A stretch of DNA of 64,000 nt from Piezodorus guildinii (lineage: Eukaryota; Arthropoda; Insecta; Hemiptera; Pentatomidae). The DNA is taken from positions 87,822,021 through 87,886,020 of the forward strand of contig CM041297.1 of NCBI GenBank assembly GCA_023052935.1, written 5' to 3'. Under the pieces are notes generated by a model, which saw nothing but the letters and a program-made list of their open reading frames with translations, had not been told where the DNA came from and did not search any database. Position numbers and translations under genes: made by a program. Shown piece by piece: positions 20,881 through 33,345 of the stretch (position 1 is its first letter; the number at the start of each line of letters is the position of its first letter).

Positions 20881-21769
20881 ACCTCCACGCTAATATGAGG
20901 CAGAGGAGGAAAGAAAAAGAAGAAGAGAAAAAATGTAAGGTGTTCTGAAATCAGGAAATTTTAATTTGAATGAAAATCAAAAGAAAAGAAAAGGAAATAG
21001 TAACGAAGTCTAGTATAAATGTTTTGGTTTATTATTTGAACCTTTGCAATCGACCAAAAAAAATTTGAGCGCTTACGTTTCAAGATACGTTGTACCCGAA
21101 TAAGAACAACAAAATAGATCCTAATAATTAAATTTAAAAATTTGGTTTTTAGTGGTTCTTTTTTAAAAAAAAAACAACTAAATTTTCACCAAAATAAAAA
21201 AATAATTATTGAAATTGGTTCTGAACTAGCAGAGATATATAGCGTTTTGAAATTAGCAGCGGTGATATACCGTTTTCCTAAACAGTTATTCCCTAATATA
21301 GTTATTTGGAAATAATATACCATTGTTTAATAATCTGCAGCCTTTTTTTATTATAATATTTCTAAAATCTCGTGCTTTCCAACGGTATATTATATTACTA
21401 CTCGAATTTCAGGAATAATTTTGTTTGTTGACTTAATTATAGAAAGTTCTATTATCCTTTCTAACTTCTAGCATAATTTATTTACTAATTTATAAACCTT
21501 CAGCAAAGAAATCTCCTAATGATCGATAAAATCGTATCAAAGATCAGAGGAGTATACGGTCTTAGAAGGAGTTAGCGAAAACCAATAATCGCGACATACT
21601 GACAGAGAAGATAATAGAAAAGTTTGAAAAGATGAATAATGGACACTCATTTCATATTCGGATACGACTAAGGACATTTAAAACATTTTTAAAAATCACA
21701 AATTAAAACGAAGAAAAAAATGAGTATTGATTTTATTTCCTGCAAGCTGGAGATTCTTGTTAAAGAGAG
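20881..21769. other. AT-rich sequence with dispersed repeat traces
   Basis: 21215-21262 (GAACTAGCAGAGATATATAG) is the reverse complement of 54536-54585, marking an unnamed dispersed repeat. 21345-21440 has weak HINE-like similarity (GCTTTCCAACGGTATATTAT). No gene. Confidence 0.4.
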
Positions 21770-22200
21770 TCGCCTAAAGAATGGACCGGAGGGATTTATC
21801 CCCCAGTCACAAGCGGCCCTTATCGGGGAACGCTCGGCGGGAAGGATATAATTGAGCCGGAGTCTTTAAACCAACGGCGGTTGAAGTTTACGGTGAAAAT
21901 TGGAAAATATCGACAACATTAAGTATCGAAGTAGAGGAGATAAAGGGCAGTATATATCAGGGCTGGTGGAAAACTAATCAGAGATAGGAGGGGGCGCCAG
22001 TAAACAAGGGGTTATCAAGCAATATGGCTACCGAGGAATAAAGGTGCCACAGATAGTCTTTGAGTTATATGACAGACAGCCGGTCTATTTCTCCTTCTTC
22101 CGAGCTTCTCTTGTTCAATTTAGTGCTACCTCTTTGCCAAGCATCGGGAATCCATTGCGAATCTACGGTGCTCTGGTGATCAGAGTATCCACAAACCATA
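21770..22200. other. Unique GC-richer island, possible conserved non-coding element
   Basis: Distinctly higher GC, no repeat match and no frame with splice sites. Contains CTTATCGGGGAACGCTCGGC and GGAGGGGGCGCCAG. Regulatory role is inference. Confidence 0.3.
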
Positions 22201-22434
22201 GCGACTTTGAAAGGATAATATAATGTATCGTGTCTCAGAAGCAATAATATTTACAAAACGAAGATCCACTATTCCCCCTATTATATAATTCAATTACGTA
22301 ACAACAGCAATTTCAAAACAAGTGAAATATTTTGGATGTACCCAGGACCGTAAACTAATTTTCAAGCACCACATTAACAATAAAATAATAGTGCCGATAA
22401 GTCTTCTTCTCTTCCCTTCTCTCTATCTATTTCT

Positions 22435-23110
22435 CTTCTCTCTCTATATATATAAATGATAACGCAATATTGTTCCCCGCTAACTCCTTCTAAGCAACTG
22501 GACGGACTTTGACGGGGTTTATACGATGATTTAGGACATTCTTTCCTAAAGGTTTAAAAGTTAAATACATTGCAATTTAACTTTTCTTTAAACGAGAAAA
22601 ATAAATATCCTAGTCATCAAACAATTATTCCTGAAACGTAAGTAGTAACATAAACGTATAAGGTGGTTCCTTGGCAAAATGCTTAGTGCACTAGTCTCTC
22701 ACACCAAAGGTTTTGAGTTCGAATCCTAGTCCCGGCGGGACTTTTCAAGCATATAATTAAATGGGGATTCACTCACAGTCTCCCCCCCCCGGTATGTGAG
22801 GCCTGTCAGCCAACTGGTGAACACACAAAAATAGGCGTAAAGATTGATGACCCAAACTTTAAAATTTCATCGAGAAACGTTAGGGTATTATCCCATTAGA
22901 TTACTCCACGGTGTCAAAAGCCTACACGGCCTGTCGCGCCAGCAAAGAAAAAAAGCAAACAATAAACGTATAATATACCGTTGAGAAGCGCAGGGTTTTA
23001 GAAAAGTTAATATGCTATAAAATAAATCGTACAAGTTAATTTAAATTAGTTATAAGCCCATCAAGTTATCCACTTATGTTATTTGTAATGTTATAATGAG
23101 GGAGGTTACG
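22435..23110 (+). repeat. Dispersed repeat R4, copy 1 (split by SINE-C)
   Basis: 22435-22649 and 22973-23110 together match 24395-24720: CTCTCTATATATATAAATGA, CGCTAACTCCTTC, TTCTTTAAACG, AAGCCCAT, ATGAGGGAGGTTA. The TCTCTATATATA start is reminiscent of Helitron-type 5' ends, but this is not proven. Confidence 0.6.
22661..22961 (+). mobile_element. SINE-C with exact target-site duplication
   Basis: Head GGTGGTTCCTTGGC with a B box GAGTTCGAATCCT, a 200-base body and an A-rich tail. Flanked by ATAAACGTATA at 22650-22660 and 22962-22972 (11 bases, exact). It interrupts R4, so it is younger than that repeat. A second copy starts at 63938. Confidence 0.85.
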
Positions 23111-24127
23111 GTGGTTCAGTGTTGCCACAATATAGTATCGTACAAGCTATATCCTTCCTTATAGAAAGGAAAATTATAAAAAAAATATTAAGGGCCCAAT
23201 CGAAAGTAAGTAGTTAAAATAAATAGAAATTCGTTATGAATCTATAACTGGTTAACAACTCTATATAACTCTCATACCCAAGAATTGGATTTCAAGGGTT
23301 TTTCGTTTAAAAATTCGTTCGTTTACCTAATCCTACAAAACTTGCATTGCTCCAAACGAAATTTCAAACTTCATTTATCATTTTTTTTTCCTTTTCATTA
23401 ATTATAATTCTATAGGAGTCAACTCCTATAAAAAAGAATCTTGACCAATAATCTTATCAAATATCTCCCTCATAGTGATAAGCACCTTGGGGGCATGCGA
23501 TTCTGTTTCCCACTTGGAACACAACACTTCCTTAGATCAGCTAAACCTAAACTTTTTTAGTCGATCCAAGAATTTTATCTTTTTTATCTTGTTATAGGGA
23601 GCTTGTGTAAACAGAAGCGGCCATTAATCGTGAACTAATCTAGCGACTAGCGGTAAGGACTCCTCAATGAGAACCAATCCGGGCTAAGTGGGACACCCTC
23701 AGGAACAAAGACTAATGCCTGGATAGCATGCTATTCAGTCCATCACTATTTACCACTCTTCCGGAGCCTTCTATTTATGCCTCCTTGATTACAAGCTTCC
23801 AGTGGGTTCTTCGATTTATAAGTTGCCCGGTGAAATAGCTAGTTCTTGCTGAGTGGGTCCCCCTAATCCCAACAGGGTAGGTGTTTACTTTGGTCGACCT
23901 TGAGGAGGTGTGAAGGAGGCAATGATTTATGATCCAAGTCCTTGGAAAGTAATTTTTCAGTGCGTCAGGAACTGTTAATTTTAGTAATGGTAGATTGGGG
24001 ATTATGGATATGGATAATTCTCTAATAAACTGGTAGCAGTGAGTTCTAGAAAATCTCAACATCTAAAAATATGCTAAAGGTCTACTTGAGCATATGTTCA
24101 TGTTCGGTTTATCAAATAACAACTTAT
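23111..24127. other. Unique sequence, nothing recognised
   Basis: One kilobase with a mid-GC part at 23500-24060. A 95-codon minus-strand open frame (23775-24062) has no recognisable motif and no supporting splice or context evidence, so it is not called as a gene. Confidence 0.4.
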
Positions 24128-24265
24128 CGATTGAGCGGGATGGCTCAGTGAGTAAGAGTACCTGCTACTACTCTAGGCTCCGGGTTAGAATCCGGGTTTA
24201 GAAGAATAAAATAGCTACGTATTGAAGTCAAGGTCCTTGAGGAGTTATAGAGGTGCATGTTAATT
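24128..24265 (+). repeat. SINE-B, internally deleted copy
   Basis: tRNA-like head (GCGGGATGGCTCAGTGAGTA, GGGTTAGAATCC) joined directly to the SINE-B end (CAAGGTCCTTGAGGAGTTA, AGAGGTGCAT) and a T-rich tail. The body is missing. Confidence 0.6.
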
Positions 24266-24394
24266 TTTTTTTTCTCAAATTATACTAAATTTTTTAATGT
24301 TACACAAATATCCAATGAATCCAATTATGACGCTTGGTTTTCATACGGTTGCTAAGTTGGTTTTTCGATATCAGAGATTTGATCTTATTTCTAT

Positions 24395-24792
24395 CGTCTC
24401 TCTCTATATAAAATGATTACGCGATTTTGGTTTCCGCTAACTCTTTCCAAACCATAAGTCGGATTTTGATACGGTTTTCACCATCATTTAGGTTATTCTT
24501 TTTTGAAGGTTAAGTAAAATACATTGCAGTTTAGTTTTTCTTTAAACGGGAAAAATAAATTTTCTGCAACCATCTCATCGAAAAAAATTCCTAAAATATA
24601 AGTAGTAATGTATAACGTTGGAAAGCGCACAAGTTAATATAAAGTTGTTGTAAGCCCATTAACTTGTGAACTTATCTTATTTGTAATATTGTGATGAGGG
24701 AGGTTATGGTGAACGTACTGGTTATATTCTTTCAAAGAGTACACGAGATTTTAGAAAAAAAAATTAAAAAGTAAATCGTGCGTAAGTTGTAA
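24395..24792 (+). repeat. Dispersed repeat R4, copy 2
   Basis: Uninterrupted relative of 22435-23110, ending right at the left end of HINE copy E. No coding capacity. Confidence 0.6.
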
Positions 24793-25546
24793 AAAAATCT
24801 GGTGCGGGCAACACACGACTTTCACTTACCTCCATTTTTAAAATCAATGAAAGAATTTTCAAATACAGTTAAAGATAAAAATACGTGAAACTATTAAGGA
24901 ATTAATTAAATTAAATTTCTATAAAAACATGTGTTTCATTAAAAAATCTATTATATTATTATCTAAAATAATCAGTTAGTTTTATGTTCATTTCATCACT
25001 CTCTATTAACTTTTAAAATCTTGTGAATGAGATGATATTTTTTCTAAAATCTTTAGCTTTCCAACAGTATGTCATACATGTATATTACTGCTCTTATGTT
25101 CAAAAACGAAAAATTGCATTAAAAAAATATTTTTTCTATTTTCTCCTTTAGTTGGGTATCGAATTTATTCAATTTATATATTTACCGGTTTTTCATCAGC
25201 GTTAACAAGATAATTTAGTTATTATTATTGAATCTACAAAATTAAAGGTACTTTAGGGGACGACAATTTAAAATATCGGCATTTAAGCCCTGTCAAACCA
25301 TTTTTATCCAAATAAAACCTACATGATATTAAAGCCCATTAATTTTTACATCGATATAGCGAGTTTAATCAAAATCGTCGGAACCGTTTTCGAGAAAATT
25401 GAAAAAAGGTGCAAAATGCATGGTATAAAGTGCCTCTTCTGGTAGGCTCATTTTGATGAAAAAAGTTTTGTCACGTTTCGGGCGTATAGTTGTCTTAAAT
25501 ATGAAATTTCAGTTTCATAGGACTTACCGTTTCTGCCCGGGAGTTA

Positions 25547-25580
<34 letters not shown>

Positions 25581-25708
25581 CTTTTTGAGGGACTTGGTTA
25601 TTTGGACTCAGGGGACCCTAAAAAGTGTATTTCCGTTGAAAACTGGAATTCGAAAATTTTCACGATCGCAATACTTCTCCTTACTATATATAGTAAGTGG
25701 AAGTAAAA
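24793..25708 (+). mobile_element. HINE-like element, copy E (best-preserved)
   Basis: 916 bases without insertions. Left end TCTGGTGCGGGCAACACACG then ACTTTCACTTACCTCC. A CA microsatellite lies at 25548-25577. The right end has a perfect 18-base palindrome CTTACTATATATAGTAAG (25682-25699) followed by TGGAAGTAAAAA. No ORF of note. This copy best defines the family: inverted subterminal motifs, internal microsatellite, 3' stem-loop. Confidence 0.8.
25548..25577. repeat. (CA)n microsatellite within HINE copy E
   Basis: About 15 CA units, at the same relative place as the shorter CA tract in copy A (4131-4150). Confidence 0.9.
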
Positions 25709-26329
25709 ATTTGGGGCTGATTTGGCAAGCACGCGTTGCCTAGCAACAGAGAAACCAAACTTACGAGTTCGCGTCTCGAGCTGATGAGCTTTCATCTCGG
25801 CATTTATCCCCCGCCCTCATCCCCTGGCCCAAGAAATTCCCGTAAACTAAACCAATTTTTTATTATTGATCAATTTGTGTTTCTAATTTCTGCCTTTGAT
25901 TAAATATAATAATGAATAGATGTTATATAATAAACATTATATTTTCTTGCTAGTCGCACTTTTTTTTTACGATAGACTAAAACTCCCAAAAGCGTTAAAC
26001 TCTAAATCGGACAGACAGAGATCTTTTAAACATAAATGACGGCACATTTAAATTGCACCCCTGCGAAGCAAGGGCGAGTCGCTAGTTTAATTAAAATTAA
26101 GTACCAGCCTATGAACGTCATTATGATCAAGTTACTGCAACACATACTTTTTATTACTCATGACACCAATAACCAACCATTATTATAAAATTAGTAATTA
26201 TATTTTAAGAAGGAGATTAACAATCTGAATTATCTTTCAGGCACAGTTGTCCATTCCCAACAGAATACACTCAATGATCCTAATATTGACCTCATTGATG
26301 GTTTAAATTAATATTGTGAAATATTTTAA
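25709..26329. other. AT-rich sequence with a repeat-end signature
   Basis: 25975-26095 ends GCGAAGCAAGGGCGAGTCGC then TAGTTT, like the CGAAGC..GGG....GCTAGT ends of common insect repeats. The rest is unassigned. Confidence 0.35.
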
Positions 26330-27059
26330 GAGGACATTATGGTGGCACCTGGGCTGATTGATAGATCACATATATCTTCATTGGCGGTGGCTCTCCTTTG
26401 ACCTGACCAATAGCCATCAGTCTCTTTGGAGGACGGTCTCGATGTCACCTTGCAATTCGTCTTCATCAAGCCTTTGACATCGCTTCAGTTAGATGATTCA
26501 AACCGTTCCATCGTCACAGGGTAGGAGGGTATTTTAAATAAAATATCACTTCAATAAATATAGATAGATTCTTTATAATATTTTACTTCCACTAACTATT
26601 TTAATAATACGGAATATAAATTGATCGATTGATTCTTCTTCAATATAAAAAAATAATGCTGTCTGATATTTTGAATACAGATGAGTCGACACAAAATATA
26701 AGTTCGTACTAACCCGTATATGTATATATATATACATATATATATTTATATAATAAATATATTTATTTATTTATTTATTTTATTTTTATTTTTATTTTTA
26801 TTTTTTTGTATAACAGTCTTTAAGGACTACGCGACTATAATGTAGTTGTTTTTTTTCATTTCTTTCCTCTTGGCCCATATTTGCTTGGGGATTCCACTCA
26901 CCTTTTTTTTTTCTTTTTTTTTATTAGTTTTTACATTCCACCAAAAATACAACACTTCAAACTTTGTAGTTCAGCAATATACAAGATCCTTTAAAAAATA
27001 TATTAATTTGTCAACAATGAAATCTTACATTTCAATATTCTATTAATCGTCAAGCCAAC
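26330..27059. other. Mixed unique sequence and TA/TTTA-rich tracts
   Basis: 26330-26525 is GC-richer and unique. 26715-26815 is simple TA and TTTA repeat. ORF 26846-27046 is Phe-rich low-complexity and is not called. Confidence 0.4.
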
Positions 27060-27720
27060 CATATTTAACGCCCACTGCGTCCGAGGATCTTCTACCTTAA
27101 ACATAATGCAATGAAGCCTGTATCAAATTCATTCTGAAAGAACAAATAATTATGTAATAGTTCATTTTACCACATCAATCTGCAGTACATTTTGGTTTTA
27201 TCATTTTACAAACTGAGGACAACAGATGGGATCCTTGAGTGGACATTGCTAATAATTCTCCAGCTCCAGCAGGGAGGACCCGCAACGGTACCAAAGCCTA
27301 CCCCGTCCATCATGAGACGGCACATCCCCCGAAGATGGACACCGTCCGAGGATAACTTCCCCGAGTGGCTCCTAATATTTATCGCGGTCCTTTTTTTCCA
27401 ACGGACCGGCTGAAATATGCCCGCCTCTGAGGCCAGTATAAACAAGGATATAAATTCTTCGGCCCCCCTCCCTCAATTTAACATCCGTAACAGAGGGCTT
27501 AGGCTTGGAAAAATCTGGGAGCTGGTTTGACGGCGAATCCAGATTGATGTGCCGCTGGCTCTCTTATACGTCCGTCCTCCTCAGGTGTGTCTGATCTACG
27601 GGCCTATTTCATTGGCTCAGGACCGATAAATTCTGCCTCCGGTGTCAGGGCACGTTTCTACAGATGTTAGATAATTCCTCGATGGACCATACCTCGTATC
27701 GCTATTGGAGACATTAATGG
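27060..27720. other. Unique GC-richer island, possible conserved non-coding element
   Basis: One of the largest GC-rich unique islands. Plus (27192-27413) and minus (27206-27445) frames are both open for about 75 codons, but neither shows a domain or flanking splice signals. Such double openness is expected from GC-rich non-coding DNA. Confidence 0.35.
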
Positions 27721-29844
27721 AACATTCGTTCGAGTGGGTTCGCCGATTTAAATGTCCTGAATTAGTAAGTACATTATTTGCCTCTCGCATTATTTTTAAG
27801 ACACAGATTTATTTATTTATTAACATTATGGACCTTCAACCACACACGTTGCTCAGAATTATGACCCGTTCAACTACATTTAAAAAGGCTGAAAAGCTGA
27901 ACAGCCTCACGTGATGTTGGGACTAACAACAATTTCAGACTACATTAAGCAACTCCATTTAAAATCATTAACAAATCCTTTAATCAACACGATAACTTCA
28001 TCACCGGTTTCAGTACGGTGGCAAAATACTACATAAATGTTTTTAAAGTTTTTTTTTAACTTTCGGTAGTACATAAATTAGAAATAATTAGACATTAACT
28101 TAGTTTGTCATAAGTCTTTCATTAACTCAAAAAATGGGTGAGCCACATCAGCTCTATTGTTATTGTTATTTAACTCAATGAATTACTATTTTGTTAACTA
28201 CACACTGATATATCATTACTCAATCTTAATCTATCACAGTTACAGTACAAGATATTTAATTTAATAAATTATACGTACAAATTACACGTTATGAATGGGG
28301 GATATGAAAAAAAAAAAAAAAATTTCAACTACTAGAATTATTTTAGCCCTAAATAAACTATTGATAATATGAAGAGAATATAAAACATCAAGAATATTTT
28401 AATTTTGCAAAGTGGCAATTTCTTTTAGGTAAGATGGTAGTTTTGTTGCCAACTTTTGTGTGTTCTACAGTATTGTCGTAATGCCTATATTAATTCCAAT
28501 TTGTCTTCTCTCCGCTTCGTACGCATAACAGTCCACCAATTTAGGCGAAATTGTGAGCTTAAACCCATACGAGGTAAGCCTACGCTACACATTGAGAGAA
28601 CAGGTAGTTTAACATCGTGAGCGAGGTCTTTAGTGACTTGAGGAAAGTAGCTAGAGATGGGAAGGCATCATTTTTTTAAATTAATTTCGATAATTACATC
28701 AACTATTGCTTTTTTTGAAATTCTATAATATTTTTAAATATTATTTTCAAAAAAAAAGATTAAAAAAGCGTTGTTTTTTAAATGTAGAAACTCCATTTTA
28801 AGAAATGAAACACTATTTAAAAAAAATAAATAATGAAGTTTATAAAAATACGGTAATTGAATATTGATTATACTACCTTTAGAGTATTGAATGTGTAATT
28901 ATCATGCACTCTTACCAAATATCTCGACTACCTTGTCCGGTTCGATTCGATCAGGTTCTACGCAATGCTCTATGACTCTCAGTTGTCCCTCAAAGCGAAC
29001 CAAGATTTCTGCCAATACTCACGAACCTTTTCTTTTACCAGGGCGATTATTTTCTCGTTAATTTTCCCGAAAAAAACAGTCCTGGATAGCTAATTTCGCC
29101 TTAGTATCTACAAGCTCATCAAGTTATGGCATAGTGCCCAGGTAAAAATTCAAATCTAACACCAACCCCTTTATGACTTCAATTATGTCAATATATCTAT
29201 TACCAGTGGGTCCCTGAAAATCTATTTTTATGGCCTTAAAAATCGATTTTTAGTTTCTCAAAAAAAAGCCTTCGCCAGTAAAAACTAAGATGTATCCTGT
29301 AAATATCATTTCGATATGTAATATTTTTTTTTTTTTTACTGACAGAGAATATGAGAACAAAAGTTCAACCAAAGCAGGTCATGGGACCAACTTCTGACCA
29401 GAAAGGTCATCGGAAATAGATCAGGAGTAATAATTTTTACTCTTGTATTATTTATATAAATGGAGTTAATAATAGAAGAATCCGTATCTATTTGGAGCTG
29501 ATCTTCAGCTAATAAGATATTTAAATATTAATAATAATAATAATATTGCTTTATTGAGAAATATACAATCTGCCTTACACTATCTTGGGAATAACTATTA
29601 GGGCTAAAAGATGTCATTCATACCATATGTACAGAGTAAAAAACAAAACAAAACAAGACATAACAATAATAATAATTTAAAAAAATAGTAATAAGTGAAT
29701 AAATAAATTTAAATATATATATAATAACATAAGATGAAATAAAATAAGTAAACTTAACTAACAAATGAAAATAAAAAATTTAAATATTAATGGCCAATTT
29801 CGTTTCTAACAATAATGATTTTTTTTTTTTTTGTTATACATATA
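27721..29844. other. AT-rich sequence, mostly unassigned
   Basis: Over 2 kb with A/T homopolymers. 29490-29600 (TTTATTGAGAAATATACAAT) resembles a minus-strand LINE 3' end. No gene, RNA or named repeat otherwise. Confidence 0.4.
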
Positions 29845-30900
29845 ATAATAATTAATTTTATTTATTGAAGTCCCTTCGAATAAGTTACAGACAATTAAAT
29901 AGAGCTCAAAGTTAGAGTAAAAAAATATATAATATATATAATTACTATATAAATAAATAATAAAACAACAGAATGACAAAGAATGAATAATGTTAAATTC
30001 AAGGTAGCTTCTTAATATTTGAAACAAATAAAACAAATTAGACTAGAATAAAAAAATAAAAATATGTTCATATATACATTGCAAAATAAATTATGCATAA
30101 AATAAAATTGTATAATTAATCGATTCTCTCTGCCGATTTTTATTGAAATTTGCAAATCACTTGAGGTCATTTGAAAATTGGATAGACAGGAAGTGTTTGA
30201 ATAAACGGGATTTGAAGGTAGGGAGAGTATTGGAATGACGGATATAAGAAGGAATAGAATTCCATAAGGACGAGGATCGGATAAGGAAAGATCTGTCGAA
30301 AGCTGCGGTTCGATGAGGCGTTATATACAGGTCTGAAGACCGTGAACGAGTGTTGCGGGAGTGGATGGAGGATTTAAATGAAAGTATATCAGAGATGTAC
30401 GATGGACGTTGAGATCGGAGAACTTGGAAGAGAAAGGATGCCAGGAAGTACTTAAGAACGGTATGATGGGTAAAGCCACTTTAACTCCTCGTAGAATCGG
30501 GTTACAGAGGTGTCCCTGGATATCCCAAAGATGAAACGTACCAGACAGTTAAATAATCGTTTTAGTTTAGCTTCAAGATCCCCAGAGACACCCCCATACA
30601 CCGCGCAACAGTAATCAAAGTGGGGGAATATTAGTGAGCAAACCAAAAGCCTGCGGGTTTCTAATGGAAGAAGGTGACGATGGCGATTTAGGAGTTTTAA
30701 GATGGAAATAGTGCGTCGAGAAATTTCGGAAAACGTGGTTTTTCCAGGAAAGAGATTGTCAAGGGTTACTCCAAGGTTTTTGACGGTTTGATGGAATTTT
30801 ATAGGTTCAATATTATTTTTATCGGTACTAGGATGCAGAAAAAAACTAAATAAACGAATTTTACTCTCGGTTTCTTTTGGTTTTCTGCTACTGGTCGGGA
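29845..30900 (-). pseudogene. LINE RT C-terminal fragment (second LINE family)
   Basis: On the minus strand the conserved C-terminal order of Jockey/CR1-type proteins is visible across frames. It runs NLFPGKTTFSEISRRT, then SLIFPHFDYCCAVYGGVSGD (inside the 64-codon open piece 30646-30452), LKRLFNCLVRFIFGISR, and after a stop NRSFRQIFPYPILVLMEFY and FIQTLPVYPIF. The PHFDYC..VYGG and FP..LVLMEFYSFL motifs replace the LWGSTKPS and APYFVTN motifs of the main Jockey family, so this is a separate family. The 3' UTR runs left to TTTATTGAAG at about 29862. No RT catalytic core and several stops. Relatives: 34195-34770, 35865-36280, 48600-48725. Confidence 0.7.
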
Positions 30901-31199
30901 TAATTAAATTCTGAGGCCCGGAAACCTCTATTGATAAGTTCAGGTTATAGCTATTTCTAACATTTTTAAAAAATTCATGAGAATCGATCAGATTTGACTT
31001 TTGAAATTTCTAATGAAAATGAAAGTTTGGAGAAATTTCTATTGTAAACAAATTTAGATATTAAGCTAAACTTAATCATTATATCACAGTGTAATATGTG
31101 TAGATACTATTCTCAAATGATATGCGTGGTATATGATATTTTTTTCTTTCTCAAAATGTGTGTGTGTGAGTCCCAATATATCTCTGTTGAATGGAAAAA

Positions 31200-31800
31200 T
31201 AGAATTTTGCTTTCACTAAACTTTATATGGAATATACAATGAGGGAAAGTATTGCGTGTGTTGCATGTGAACAGTCAAGCTTAAACATAAGTGGTACAAA
31301 ACTAAGAGAGCCTCTTTATGCTATGCATTTTGCACATTTTTACGATTTTATCAAAAACGGCTTAAAAGATTCTGTAACATTTAATTAGCTTTACTATCAT
31401 GTAGTTTTCATTCTGATCAAAATAGTATGACAACGCTTGAATGCCGGATTTTTGTATTTTCTTCCTCTGAAGCACCTTTATGTTGTAGATTCCAAAAAAA
31501 TTAACCATATCATCTTATTAGCATTAATACAGAATGGCTAAGTATACAAGTTAAATCACCTTGATAACCAACTAAAGGAGAAAAGAGCAAAAATATTGTT
31601 TTAAGTAATTGTGGTTTTTTTGAACATAGATTAATATAGACGTACAATATATTGTTGGAAAGCTTAAGACTTTAGGAAAAATGTTATTTTATATAAAGCT
31701 ATGACAAAGATAATGACGGAAAAAAAAGCGGATAAAACCTACTGATTAATGTATATAATAATATAATAGATTATTTAATAAATCACCTATTTCAATGTAT
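31200..31800 (-). mobile_element. HINE-like element, copy H
   Basis: Minus-strand copy. The terminal block TTTCACTAAACTTTATATGG then AATATACAATGAGGGAAAG is a degraded hairpin/subterminal motif. The body matches D and E up to about 31800. The left terminal motif is not recognisable. Confidence 0.6.
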
Positions 31801-32548
31801 AGTTAATATTAATGTATGTAATGTTAATCTTCGCCAATTTGCTGTTCATAGTAGCTGTTAGGTGTTATTTTTTTCTCTCAGGCTTAATGCCCCCCTAGAA
31901 TCGCTAACGTAAATAATTATGAATCGTGAAAGTGATCAACGGCTTTCGTCAATGGATAAATCTAACCATGCTTACTCAAAACAAAAGAAAAACGCGCGTG
32001 AGACCATTTTTTTATGTTGTGATCTAATATACATTATCGCAGATGACGGAACAATAATAATAAAATATTTTTCTAATCTACTTGGGCTCTCTTGATCGAT
32101 TTCGAAAGACGCATTCAACTAGGACGAAACAAAAGGTGCCAATATTCCCGTGAGAAAGGATCCGGGAGTACTTGGCCCAGCCACAACATACACTATTTCG
32201 AGCCTACATAACTCCCAGCCCAAGACAATATCGCACGGGCGACTTGATCCATTATCGGCTAGCGGCTGATAAACAGGACGCGGCAGGAGGTCCGCCGATA
32301 CGACAATGATACCCTACCATTCAGGGGCGACCATTCCTTCCAAGTCGGCAGGCCTCTTGTCCTTCCTACAGCTGGTCATCGGGCCCACAACGTTCTCCGA
32401 ACAAAGCGGCTATATCGGTATACACCTCAATCAACGATTCCAAAGGTCTTTATAATATGTGCCCTCCAGTCTTTGAATATTAGACATTTCGACGAAAAAT
32501 CAGTTATCAAAAAGAAAGCCTACCATGCCTGATCTCACATTCGTTTTT
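31801..32548. other. Unique sequence with a GC-richer island
   Basis: 32085-32460 is GC-rich and unique, with ATCGCACGGGCGACTTGATC and TTATCGGCTAGCGGCTGATA. No open frame with splice sites. It may be conserved non-coding DNA. Confidence 0.3.
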
Positions 32549-33345
32549 ATTTCCACTTACCTATATATGGAATATACAGTAAGGGAAAGTATTGCGATCG
32601 AAAAAATTTTCGAATTCCAGTTTTCAACGGAAATACGGAAACAAAAGTCCTATGAAAATTAAATTTCATAGTTAAGACAACTAGATGCCCAAAATGGTAC
32701 GAAAACTTTTTCATCAAAATCAGTTAACCAGAAAAGCCACTTTATACCATGCATTTTGCACCTTTGTACGATTTTCTTAAAAACAGCTATAATGATTATG
32801 ATTAAACTCCCTATGTAAAATTAAACGGGCTTTGATATCATGCAGGTTTCATTCTGATTGAATAGTCTTACAGGGCTTAAATGTCGATATTTCAAAATTT
32901 CTTCCTCTAAAGTACCTTTAATTTTTTAGATTCGAAAAAATTAAGCATATCGTCTGATTAGCATTGCTGAAAAGCAGGAAAATATATGTTGAACGAATTC
33001 GATATCCAACTAAACGAGAAAACTGCAAACATGTTTTTTTAATGCAGTTTTTCGTTTTTGAACTTAAGAACATTAATATACATGTATATCATACCGCTGG
33101 AAAGCCAAAGATTTTATAAAGAATATTATTTTATACATACTATTGTAAAATTTAACGAAGAGTGATGAAAAGCCGATAAAATAAACTGATTTTCGTAGAT
33201 AATAATATAATATATTATTTAATAAAACAGATGTTTCCATTAAAATCCAATTTAAATAATTCTTTAACAATTTATTTTCGTTTATAAATGTGTTTAAAAA
33301 TTTTGAATTGATATAAATAATGGAGGTAAGTGAAAGTCATGTGTT
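32549..33345 (-). mobile_element. HINE-like element, copy D
   Basis: Minus strand. The right end lies at 32560-32590 with near-palindromic TTACCTATATATGGAATATA CAGTAAG (loop GGA). The left end lies at 33328-33345 with GGTAAGTGAAAGTCATGTG. Nearly the same sequence as copy A including the flanking R2, but lacking the CA microsatellite block and the LINE insert. A and D look like products of one duplication in opposite orientation. Confidence 0.75.

Noticed and set aside
23775..24062. 95-codon minus ORF as a gene
   Set aside because: No motif, no context and no sign of splicing; chance ORF is more likely.
25453..25743. 96-codon plus ORF with a Thr-His run
   Set aside because: It is the CA microsatellite and 3' end of HINE copy E.
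27192..27445. Host exon in the GC-rich island
   Set aside because: Open on both strands without motifs or flanking splice signals; better described as an unexplained island.
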